Below are positions 11,539 through 21,597 of a DNA stretch of 64,000 nt, in pieces. The translations under genes and the position numbers were made by a program. Under the pieces are notes generated by a model. It did no database searches and had not been told where the DNA came from. It worked only from the letters and a program-made list of their open reading frames with translations. Source of the DNA: Artocarpus heterophyllus (taxonomy: Eukaryota; Streptophyta; Magnoliopsida; Rosales; Moraceae); contig JAJQZP010000038.1 of assembly GCA_025403435.1 (NCBI GenBank), positions 312,517-376,516 on the forward strand, in the 5' to 3' direction. Numbering within the stretch: the stretch's first letter is position 1; each line of letters starts with the position of its first letter.

Positions 11539-12553
11539 AGTTAATTACAAAAATCTTCCTTGAATTATGGCCTTACAGCATTTGCAGCACTTTGCCCCAA
11601 CTTCAAAAGGGAATGGTTCCGAACTCCAAAACATAAAACCTGGTTCCTTTAAAGTATACTATTAATAAAAATGGTCATTCTGTTAAAATTTTAACAGCAA
11701 AATTGATTAAAAAAATTAAAATTAGAGGTATTTTAGTAATCCTAGTTATAAAAATATAAAAATAAAATTACAATAAAAATATTCTTCATTGATGATTCAA
11801 AACAAAAAAAAAAATTATAAAAGATACTACTATCTGAATTCCTCTTTTTTTATATACAGAAATTTTCTATAAAATTTTATTAATTTTTTCATACTCAAAA
11901 AGAAATTTGAAATTTTAAAAGGTATAACTATCAATGCAAACTTCAAAAATATGAAAGAAATTTTATTAATGCTGTCAGAGATTTTTTTCTCTTTGAAAAT
12001 TTTCTTATATTTTTTGTTATATTGAATATATTTGTGTTATATTTTTTTTCATTTTAATAATATATATAACTTTTAAAATTTCAAAAGTAAACTTTTTGGT
12101 TGTGAAAAAAATTAATAAAATTTTGAAAAAAATTTTGGTATATCAAAAAAGAAAGATTTCAATGGTATAATGGTTTTATTTGATCTTTTTCTTTTTTTAG
12201 GCATCAATAAAGACTCTTTATTATAGTTTTAATTTTTTGATTATCCTTCAAAATTTTTCGTATATCAAAAAAAGATTTTAATGGTATAATGATTTAGATT
12301 TACCTTTTTTTTAATCATCAATAATAATTATTTTTATTATAACTTTAATTTTTTTGATTATTTTTATAACTAAAATTACCAAAACACCTTTAATTTTAAA
12401 ATCGTTTGTTAGTTTACCGTTAAAAAAATTCCAATAGAAAAACTATTTTTGTTAAGCGTTTATACTTTAAAAGGAAACAGATGTTACGTTTTAAAATTCG
12501 AGTGGTAAAATGTTACAAAAGCTATAAATCAAATGAAATTTTTGTGATTAATT
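11539..12553. mobile_element. Long-TIR, MULE-like non-autonomous element
   Basis: About 1 kb bounded by imperfect inverted repeats of roughly 190-220 bp (left 11539-11758, right 12362-12553). Matching landmarks in order from each end are TTAATTACAAAAAT against TTAATCACAAAAAT, TTCCTTTAAAGTATA against TTCCTTTTAAAGTATA, and AGGTATTTTAGTAATCC against AGGTGTTTTGGTAATTT. The interior is AT-rich, has diverged internal repeats and no transposase frame. Long terminal inverted repeats of this kind, with an AATTACAAAAAT start, are typical of Mutator-like non-autonomous elements. Exact ends and the target duplication were not resolved. Confidence 0.55.
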
Positions 12554-12653
12554 TAAAAATAAATTATAATAAAATTACATATTATGTTACACTTTTAAAA
12601 ATTGTGTTTATTTATGATACAGTTAGAAAAATTTATGGCACATGTTAAATTAA

Positions 12654-12773
12654 GCACAAATAAACATGAATAATATTTATAAAAGCAAATATTAAAGACA
12701 ACATTTACATTATGCACAAATAAACATAAATAACATTTATAAAAGCAAATATTAAAGACAGCATTCACGGAAA
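12654..12773. repeat. 60-bp tandem duplication
   Basis: Two copies start GCACAAATAAACAT at 12654 and 12714. They differ by only a few substitutions. AT-rich, non-coding, just right of the MULE-like element. Confidence 0.75.
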
Positions 12774-13043
12774 TTCACCATAATTATTGTATACGCTACA
12801 GGTACAAAATTTTGCCCGTCTATTGAGGGTTTTGATTGTGTCGGCACGGCGAATGTGCGGGTCGAAATCAGTCTCTAGATGTGTGGCTGTGATATACTTT
12901 AACACGACAAAGATCAAAGACAATGTCAGAAGAAGAGTGATTCGATATCTGGTCCATGCGAGCAGATGATAGATAGATGTGATGTGATGTAGATTTTAAG
13001 ATCTATGGACGCTTCTTTACAGGTGAAGTTCCTCACAACTAAA
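12774..13043. other. 3' flank of the RH22 gene
   Basis: Probably the 3' UTR of the minus-strand helicase gene. The short plus-strand frame here (12787-12969) shows no family resemblance. Confidence 0.4.
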
Positions 13044-16000
13044 TCAATATGAAAGTACACCACCTTCAACAGTTGATGTATCCGCGACCCTTCTGGAGCC
13101 TGCTAAAATACAAAAATGTCGGCCTCAGCGTTATCATAAAAAAAAAATTAATTGGGTTGGAAATTATCCCATTTAGAAGCTTCATGTAACTTCTAACCGA
13201 TATCGGATATGTAAAGTGACACCATCTATACACATGAAAATTTTATCCTCGGATATTAGGAAACCAAAGATTTGAGCTTTACCTCTCTTCTTAAGCCTAT
13301 TTCGGAAGCCTCTTTTCCTGCTAAATGCCGTCTCCTGTTGCCCAAAAAAAAAGTGGTTCTCGTCAATAAGGAGAAAATAAGGATCTTAACCCTAACATTA
13401 TGCATGGTTTGTTCTTGTTTTTTGTTTTTCTTTTGATGAAAAGCACTTGGTTTGTAATGTCAAGAGCAAGAATGATCAATATTCACTCGAATTGTAACCC
13501 GTGCTAAAATTAAACAAGTAAATAAAAAAACACATACAAAAATGTCAAGAGCAGAATTACACCAATAATAAAATTAGGAGAAAGAAGCATAACCAATAAT
13601 TTTAATGTCTTCTGGAAGTAATGCCGGTGTATACATTTAGATTTATGAGCCACGAGACTTACCAGAGACTGGCCAAGCTCCCCTGCTCGCCGAACAGCAG
13701 CAACAAGATCCCGATTAGACTCGGTGTAGAAACTAGTGACGAGTCCATATTGACCAGCTCTAGCTGTGCGACCAACCCTATGTAAAAAGTCTACCGCAGA
13801 AGAAGCAAAGTCTGCCTGGATAAATAAATAACTCCCAGAGTTTAGTTCATAGACTCATAAATCCTCTCAAAAAAAATTTTGCTTAAAAAAAAAAAGTTGG
13901 TAAGTGTTGTCCCACCATGACGTGCAAGTATTATCCTTATCAGTTGTTATAGGCTATGCATATCCAGTGTTTAGCTCTCCAATGACTGAATATTTAACTT
14001 AAAAAAAGGGCAAAAATATAACTACTTGATAAAAAATAGATTGACCTGAACAACATGCGAGATATTTGGAATGTCAACACCTCGGGCTGCAGCATCCGTA
14101 CACACAAGAATGCCACCTTTTTCTTGGAAATCGTCTAATGTCTTTGCGCGTTCCTCCAAGGAGAAATCTTTATGGTAGCGGTAACATTCAATTCCAGCTC
14201 TGCGTAATATCTTTGCCACAGCTTCAACAGCCTCAACAGTGTTTGCAAACACGATCGTCCGGCTTGAATCCACTGATTTAGATCTAGAACCTTCATTTAC
14301 AGCTTTTAATAGCTCATCCACTTGAGTATCAATTGAAACTTCTATCCACCTCTGCTTAAGCCTGAAGTAGAATGTTAACAACCACCGTACATAGAAGTTA
14401 GAGACTCAAAGCAACAACACCAATGGCGGAAAAACAAAGTAATGAATTATTATCTCCTTTAGATCAAATGATATCATCCCGAACAGCAGAAGTAGGAGTT
14501 TAAATCACAAAGCGCCAATTTGTGAAAAATTTATAACTATGTCGTATGTACTCACAAAGATTACTAATGCAGCAAGGATTTAAATTTCTAGCTACCTTTC
14601 TTAGTACTTAGACCAAGCTTCTTTAAGGAAAACTATTACACCATCTGTGATTGAAGTAGGATTTTTTATTCCTTTGCTAAGACATTAAACTAGGATTTAA
14701 ATTCCATAGATAAGAAAAATAAAGTGCACCCACGAGTACCTGCAGCAAACGCGAAAAAGCATTATAACTACTGTAGTTCATTATTTTTACTCTCAACCAT
14801 CAATTCCATAAAGTATCATAAGTCCTACACTCTCTCAGTGAGACACTTGGGGAGCTGCCAACCTTTTTTTTTTTTTAAATCATGCAAGTTATCATATGAA
14901 ATTGTGAAAACTAAGAGGTAATCTAACGGTACTATTGGTTAACAATCAGCAAGCCAAAAGTCTTAACCTGGGGTTGTGACGATGCAGGTAATTCCCACTA
15001 ACCCAATTGGCATCTGGAAACATGTTTTTCAATACTCCACCAGCGGTTTTCTTTCCATTAAGAGGAAGAGTGGCTGCGACAAAAATGTACTGTTTACTGC
15101 GTTCATAATCCTTTCTCGCTCTCCTCCAGTCTTTTCTTTTGGCAGGCCCAGTTTCAATATCTTCCTGTAAGTCATCAACAACACCCTCAATGCTTTCCTC
15201 CCCATCTGAGATGATTTCATCCTTTGAGTCTTCATCATCCTCTAAGTTAAACTCTGATGAAGATTCTTCAAGGTCCAAGTGCGTTGGCAACTCAGGTAGA
15301 GATTCTTTTAACCAAGACAATTGCTTCTCGTCATAGCGTAGCATGTGTATTAGACGAATGACTTTATTCTGGAAGCCCCCGCAGAGAAGCATGTCAGCTT
15401 CATCAAACACCTGAAAGCACAATTTGCAGTATGTAAACTATATGCTACACAATTATGCAACAAATTCCCTAATACAGATTGAATATAACAGCTTTTTCAA
15501 TGTGAAGTAAGCAAAAACAGTCATTCAACATATGGCGCAGAAACACTTACCACAAAGTTCACACCCCGCAAAAATGCCAGGCGACGATGTTTATTCGGCT
15601 CAATATTATTTAGAAGGGCAGCAGGTGTTGTCACTATTATATCAGGCCTACTAACCGGCCAACCCTGCAGTCAAAACATAGAACCATTGTCTTAGAATGG
15701 AAACCTTGTCTTACTATTTACCAGAATTTAAAAAAAAAATAAATCAACCGGGATCAAGAAAATCAATACAAAATTACCTGTCGTCCGCAGACAGCCGCCA
15801 CCGTGACAAGTGGTTGACCATCATCACCACAAAGGCCATTGGCCATGCGCAAAACTTGCTCACACAATGTCACATTTGGACAAAGAACAAGAGAAAGCTT
15901 ACAGGGTGGTGCGGACGCTCCTTGATCATCAGCAACATTACCCGGATCATCTTGCGCATTGCATAGTCTATCAATTAGAGGGACAAGATAACCATGTGTC

Positions 16001-16694
16001 TTGCCACTTCCAGTCTCAGCAGCAACAACCACATCTTTTCCAGAAAGTATAGATGGTATACAAGACGCCTAATATACAACGTCTGGTTATTAACCAAAAC
16101 CTCATAATAATTTAAAAAAAAAAAGGTGCTTCATTGTTCCATTTACAACACCACTTGGCTTTTTTGCTCAGCAATTTAAAGTCACCATTTTGCTTTGTTA
16201 TACTTGACAAATTTTCCTTTTTTTCTTCACTTTCATACATCAAAATCAAGAACATAATTAAAAACTACACTAAATCACTAGATTTTCTCAGCAAGCAAAC
16301 AGATGGTGGGCATAAATTCAGAGAAAATGATAGAACATGATTTTGCGAGTAAAAACAACACCTGAACCAGAGAAGGTTGACCAAAACCGGCATTGAAGAG
16401 AGCTCGAGAAAGCTTATCCGAAACGCCTAGCGATGCCCACGAAACGCTTTCCTCGGCGAAGAACGTGTCGCCTCCGGTTCTGTTGCTCAATGCTCTGAAT
16501 TGTCCGTTGCGAGCCTTGGCGAGCAAAAACCAGCGGATTCGAAGCAAAGAAGAAGAAGAAGAAGAAGAAGCAGAAGAAGAAGAATGGGAAAGAAATGAGT
16601 ACAAGTGTTTAAATTGGGAGAGGAATTTGGGTGAAGAAGATGGAGGTGATAGCTTGTAGAAATGGAGAACTGCGATAGGGCGGTAAGGGATCAT
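13044..16694 (-). CDS. RH22: DEAD-box ATP-dependent RNA helicase, RH22-type (plastid)
   Basis: Eight exons on the minus strand: 16694-16362, 16068-15778, 15664-15551, 15410-14968, 14361-14046, 13815-13663, 13334-13283 and 13102-13044. All joints are GT-AG and the frame stays open for 586 residues, close to the Arabidopsis family length. The first 70 or so residues are Ser-rich and Arg-containing with almost no acidic residues, as in a plastid transit peptide. Q motif GFGQPS 103-108, motif I AETGSGKT 128-135, DEAD 249-252, motif III as AATLP (358-362) instead of SAT, motif V CTDAAARGVDIP near 481-492, motif VI HRVGRTARAG 511-520. An acidic insertion lies between DEAD and motif III (about 285-335), followed by a basic patch. 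The C-terminus is basic (FSRKRGFRNRLKKR). RH22 family members are linked to chloroplast 23S rRNA and 50S subunit assembly. The last two short exons are inferred from splice sites and frame only. Confidence 0.92.
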
Positions 16695-18018
16695 GGTGGA
16701 TTTCTTGGGTGGTCAGAGGTTTTGGAGTAAAGAATTTTGGAGGTGGGAAATTGGGGTTTAAGGGGTTTAACCCATCAACCGATAAACCCTTGAGCTCTTG
16801 GTGGAATTTTTGGTGAAGATGTACGGGGTTTATGGTGGGGGTGATGATAGGGAAACATGAGGCTATGCGGGGGTCAAGGTATTTAAATATTTTTAATAAT
16901 TTTAACATGTAAGACAATTTTTTTTAGTGTAATTATACCCTAGTCTTGAAAATCCTTTTTGTCAATGGACAAACGGAAATTAGAGCTCTAAGTATTAAAA
17001 TTAAAAGGTTTTAAATTCAGCTTGAGGACTAATGAAAGCTTATGTTGCATTTTGAAAACTTATGGAGCATTTATCTAGGACTAATTTCACTTTTAGTTTT
17101 TGAAAAATAGTAATTGTTTTTATGTAATCCTTCAACTTTCAATTGATACACTAATAATTCTTGAACTTATTTAATGTTACGTTAATGATACATTTGTAAT
17201 ATAAATATTAAAAATTTGACAGTTTTCATCATGTGAGACTCATGTGATTCGTGAATAAAAAATAATCTAATGAAATTATTCTACGTAGTTTGATTTATGT
17301 GGGTATTTAAACAAAATCACATACACTTCACCTGATGGAATTTGTCAGTTTAAAATATTTTTGTTACAAAGATACCATTTTGATAAAATTTAAAATCTCA
17401 AGGACCATTAATATATCAGCTGATAGTTGAGGAGGTGATTTGAAATAAATGCTGTTCTTCCGGAACCAAAAGTGATTTCCACTTTTATCCATCACCGAAG
17501 GGCAAATAACTATCTCAAATTTATTCGGGAAAATATATATTTTACGTTTTCCTTTTGAGTTATATTTTGTTTAACTTCTATGTTATTTTTCTCATAAAGA
17601 TTAAAAAGTAGCTTTCTTTTTATCGCCATTTCGCATGTGTGTATTGCTTCGGTATTTAATGTCATTTATAATGCCGTGTAATAACCGCTACTTGCGTAGA
17701 AATTCTCATAAATGTAATTTATATTCCGCTGTATCATGTATTCATATTCAATAAAAATTTGTTTCCAATTTTTATACAGTGCTTCCACGGTCGTTAGGAA
17801 TAGCTTATTTTAAACTGCTTATAGTTTATTTTATCTCAACGCTACTTATAAGCTCGTTTAAACTGTTTGTGGCTTATTTAATCTAAAATTTTCTTATGAG
17901 TCTGTTCGGATGAGCTATAGAGAAGTTCTTATAGCTTTTATAAGCATTTATTGAAAAAGTTAAGCAAAAAATACTTATAAAAAAACTTAAGAAAAGTTTT
18001 TTTATTTACACTCTTGTC
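16695..18018. other. Upstream flank of RH22 and intergenic
   Basis: The first 200 bp should hold the RH22 promoter and leader. The rest is AT-rich with poorly preserved AGCTTATAAGC-like words (17.8-18.0 kb), possibly an old MITE. No gene seen. Confidence 0.35.
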
Positions 18019-18122
18019 CTTATACTTAAGAATAATAAATTAAAATTTTCATTGATATTATTGAATTACACTTATACTTAAGAATAATAAATTAAAATTT
18101 TCATTGATATTATTGAATTACA
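18019..18122. repeat. Perfect 52-bp tandem duplication
   Basis: Units 18019-18070 and 18071-18122, both starting CTTATACTTAAG, are identical by eye. Non-coding. Perfect identity suggests a recent duplication or slippage event. Confidence 0.9.
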
Positions 18123-18339
18123 CTATTTTTTATAAAGCTTTTGATTTATTTAAAACAAACTGGTCTAAAAACACTTTTTCATATATAATCTAAACACTAA
18201 CTTATAATTCTTTTTTTTTTTTTTACTATTGTTTAAAAATAAAAGCAGAAGCTATACTAAAAATTTGCATATCATTTTTCCCACTCCGCTAATGGGTCTC
18301 ATTCTATCCAAATTTGTAATCATTTTGTTATTTGTCATT

Positions 18340-19160
18340 GTTAAGTGCGTCCATTGCTGCGTTTATGTCGTTTTTTCACTTGCCGTCATTTAAATTTTTT
18401 TCTTTCGACTGCTGTTTTTATTGGCCCTTTATATTGTCGTTTATTCAATTATGTCCCCTCTCCAAGATTTCTACTGTCCCGTTTCTTACGGTCTGTTTCT
18501 GCACTTCCGTCGTTTAAGTTTTTATGCCATATCAGTCTGTATTGTCCTTGGCGTTGTTGTTTTCATATTTCTTGTCGTTTTCTCTATTTCTGACGCCGTT
18601 TTCCACGTTTTCTGTCATGTGACCCTCGTTTCTACACATCGGCCATATGTCTAGTCGTTTCGATTTTGTTCTTATGTGCACTTTTTTATGTCGCTTCCTC
18701 TTGAATGTCGATATCTTGTCTTATTGTCTTATTTTTTTAATGATCTGGTGTTACCCATATATTGTCGTTTTAACTCTTCTATTGTTCCCTTTGGGGGGGA
18801 GCTCTTCTGTCGTTCCATGCAAAGAAAAAAGAATGAATTTTTCTGTCATTTGAGATTTTAATGTCGTTTATTACTCAGAGTCTTGACTCGTTTTGTCTTA
18901 TTTTCACTTATTGTTGTTTTTAGGTTTTTGTTCATTTTGCTTCATTCTTGTCAACTCATTAGCTGTCTTTCCAAACTTTTTTGTATTCTATAATTGTCGT
19001 TTTTCACTTTTTCTGTTGCTTTAAGTTGCAATTGTTCCCATGTTTCTGTCTTTGCTCCATCGACATCCTTTTGTCTTCATTTTCTCATTTTCTGTCGTTT
19101 CAATTTTCACCATCATTTATCATCCTTTCACTTGCCTCTGCCGTTTCAATTGGTGATGAT
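18340..19160. repeat. Dispersed GTCGTTT motif array (right copy)
   Basis: Exact GTCGTTT occurs nine times on the + strand, at 18367, 18436, 18509, 18574, 18654, 18764, 18863, 18996 and 19094. Spacings are 65-133 bp, with near copies (GCCGTTT, GTCATTT, GTCGCTT) between. All are in the same orientation and the whole block is strikingly A-poor and TC-rich on this strand. Several short open frames exist only because stop codons are rare in this composition; none resembles a protein. Nature unknown. Confidence 0.55.
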
Positions 19161-19465
19161 CACTCACAATTTGCTAATTTGATACAACTACATATTTGCA
19201 TGTTGAAATGCATGAGCTTATGCACCGTCTCAAAACGGAATAGTGTATAATCGGCATATAAAATCAACACTTGTCCTTGATCACAACGGTAGTAAAGAGG
19301 ACTTCTTGTTATTCTTTGTGAAGGAAATTATATAGAATTGCTAAACTTTTAGACATGAAAGTTTCAAATTTTGAATTTATAAAAATTCCCCATAAAAAAG
19401 AAGAGTGAATATGGTCAAATAGTTTTTACATACCTACTATTTATATTCAACTAATTTCCTCAAAA

Positions 19466-19737
19466 TAATAATTAAAAACATCGTTGAAGACATTCTAAAC
19501 AAAAGAGTGACCGACATTAGTAGTTTTTAAATTTGTAGGTGATAATTTGGTCTCTATTATTTTAATATTGGCAAAACAACCCCAAACTTTTATCATTGGC
19601 GATTAAAACCCTTCTTCTTCTTTAAAAAAATAATTGAAGATATTCTAAACAAAAGAGTGACTAACATTAGTAGTCTCTAAACTTGTAGGTGATAATTTGG
19701 TCCCTATTATTTTAATATTGGCAAAACAACCCAAACT
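19466..19737. repeat. Diverged direct duplication, 150-bp period
   Basis: Segments beginning near 19484 and 19634 share TTGAAGA-ATTCTAAACAAAAGAGTGA, then TGTAGGTGATAATTTGG and a common end at AACAACCC, offset by 150 bp (words shown are short excerpts). Several substitutions separate the copies. Non-coding. Confidence 0.75.
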
Positions 19738-19786
19738 GCTAAGAGAGATAGATGAAAGCTTGGTTTGGAACACCATCTGGCTTGTC

Positions 19787-19850
19787 AAGCAAGTTTGTCA
19801 TGATTTCAAAGTGCAATTAAGCAAGTTTGTCATGATTCCAAGTGCAATTT
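19787..19850. repeat. 32-bp tandem duplication
   Basis: Units 19787-19818 and 19819-19850 both start AAGCAAGTTTGTCATGATT, with very few differences. Lies upstream of the heat-shock-element-like array. Confidence 0.8.
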
Positions 19851-20027
19851 CACAAGTATAAAATAACTTTGAAAGGAATGAATGAGAAATCTTATAAATG
19901 AGCATCCCTTTCCTTGTGTTGTATTCATTACCAACTTCGTGAAGAAATGAAGTCTTAGTATCACAAGCTGCACAATATTTACCCCATTCTCACTCTTGGA
20001 GGCTGATAAATACTTTAGGATTCTCTA

Positions 20028-20520
20028 GAGAATTCTTTAAGTGTTATAATCAATTAGAATACTCTAGAACATCCCAAACAAATCAAGACAACTTGATAGG
20101 GTCATGGAGTTTCTAGAATGTTCCACAATATTCTAAAAGCTTCCATGACATTCTAAAAAGTTCCATAGTATTCTAGAAGGTTTTATTCCAATCTAGAATA
20201 TTTAAGAAAAATCTAAAAACATATAGAGCTCTTTAAAAGGCTCTAGAACTTTTTGAAAGACCCTGGAGCACTCTAGAACTTTTTAGAAGCTTTGAGATAT
20301 ATGAAATATACTAATATGAATTTTCTAGGCCATGTACATATAGTAGAAATATACTAGAATGTTCTAGGATAAGTCATATTCCATAAAGACCTAAAATATT
20401 CCTTAGAAGGCCAATGGCATATAAATGGGGGAAGATCCCTTAATTTGTACTTAATCCTCCAAACTTGTAAAGTTCCTACATAGTAATAAAAGTTTACTTT
20501 GTATTTCTTTTCCTTAATTG
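20028..20520 (+). promoter_or_regulatory. LTR-like promoter with 20-bp heat-shock-element-like array
   Basis: From 20111 to 20290, nine consecutive 20-bp units can be laid out, most starting (T/A/C)TCTAGAA or TTCTAAAA. The first contains TTCTAGAATGTTC, a perfect TTCnnGAAnnTTC heat-shock element; the following units are one or two bases off. More CTAGAA words flank the array (20030-20070, 20270-20410). Downstream are CCAAT at 20411, TATAAAT at 20420-20426 and AATAAA at 20485-20490. That order, repeats then TATA then polyadenylation signal within about 70 bp, is what a retrotransposon LTR (U3-R) looks like. ONSEN-type copia LTRs carry heat-shock elements, so a relative is possible. LTR ends were not found, so this could be a decayed solo LTR or a gene promoter. 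Confidence 0.5.
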
Positions 20521-20639
20521 TTTTGTGTTCTTACTTAACTTTGATCATTCTTGCCTTATGTCTTGTGAGTTTGGGAGAATTCAAGGCTGACTAAGCATCA
20601 GGATTGCTAAAGCCGCACGGTCGTGTTGTGAAAAGAGTA

Positions 20640-20775
20640 ACACCGTGACATTAGGCTGTGTAATTAGAGATTCAAGGGGCTGGGTTTTTTGTGTGGCTTC
20701 TTGGGCTAAACAAGTTGGCTGTGCCCTTGAAGCTGAGTTGCAACCTTGCAGAGCATTCCCATGCACCTCAACTCA
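20640..20775 (+). pseudogene. LINE-type RNase H-like domain fragment
   Basis: One plus-strand frame reads GCVIRDSRGW, then ASWAKQVGCALEAELQ, the start of the RNase H-like domain found at the C-terminus of plant LINE ORF2 proteins. The similarity ends around 20770. No start or stop context. A dead fragment. Confidence 0.55.
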
Positions 20776-21157
20776 ACTCTTGTACTACCTTTTCAGTAAC
20801 TAACAACAATTCGCTAGCCGCATTCTAAGGTGCTTGTGGCAGTTAACTGATTACAATTCACTTGCTATATTATTAGGTACTTGTGGGAGTGAAAATAATT
20901 CTTTACTAAACGAATTGTTTTTAATCATAATGTGAAAGAAAACAATGTCTTTTACATATAACAGAATTAACTTTGGAAGAAACACAAAAAACAACAATGT
21001 TCTGGCTATAGATATACGAAAGGGAAAAGCCCACTGTCTAGATTTCATTTCAAAAGGTCACTCAGCAAGCCCTACAATGCGCATCGGGCTTCAAGAAGCA
21101 CACTAGGGCAATAAGGCATTGAAAGTGCTCGCCTTCGTGAACGCGGCTTATCCGAGA
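20776..21157. other. Intergenic, left flank of copia element
   Basis: No gene or recognisable element. The last five bases (21153-21157, CGAGA) are the presumed left target-site duplication of the copia element. Confidence 0.4.
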
Positions 21158-21565
21158 TGATAAAAGATTGGCTAAGACTTTAAACAGCTCAACAAGGAAG
21201 GCAAATAAATAGAAGACACATGGCCAAGCTTATGGTAACTGAATTGTAAAGGATAAATTTGTTGTATGCAAAATAGATTTTATCCAAATTAGTTAGACAA
21301 GTTAGAGGTCTTGTTAATCTGTTTTTACTATAAAACCAATATCAGTTGCTGAATTGTATATATAGAGCATAAATTAGGTCATTGTGTGTAGTACAGAAAA
21401 TAAAAGGGCTCTTGAGGAAAGAAACAAACTCGAGAGGAAAGTTTTACGATGAATAAAATCTTGCAGAGGAATTTCATCAATTTCTTTGTTCCTGTTCCTT
21501 TTAATTTCTCTAGTTTGAAGGTCTAAGTAGCTTGAAGCATAAATTAGGAAGCAATTTTTCTTACA
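21158..21565 (+). repeat. 5' LTR of copia element
   Basis: Bounded by TG and CA. TATATA-rich segment and AATAAAA sequences fall in the middle third. Pairs with the copy at 25555-25958. Confidence 0.9.
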
Positions 21566-21597
21566 ATTTGGCATTAGAGCGTGGGTTCTTTCAAGAA

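Noticed and set aside
16609..16917. Minus-strand frame upstream of the helicase start
   Set aside because: It runs through the helicase leader in another frame and lacks conserved content.
18332..19250. Several overlapping plus-strand frames of 60-90 residues
   Set aside because: They arise from the A-poor composition that removes stop codons; the frames overlap each other and resemble no protein.
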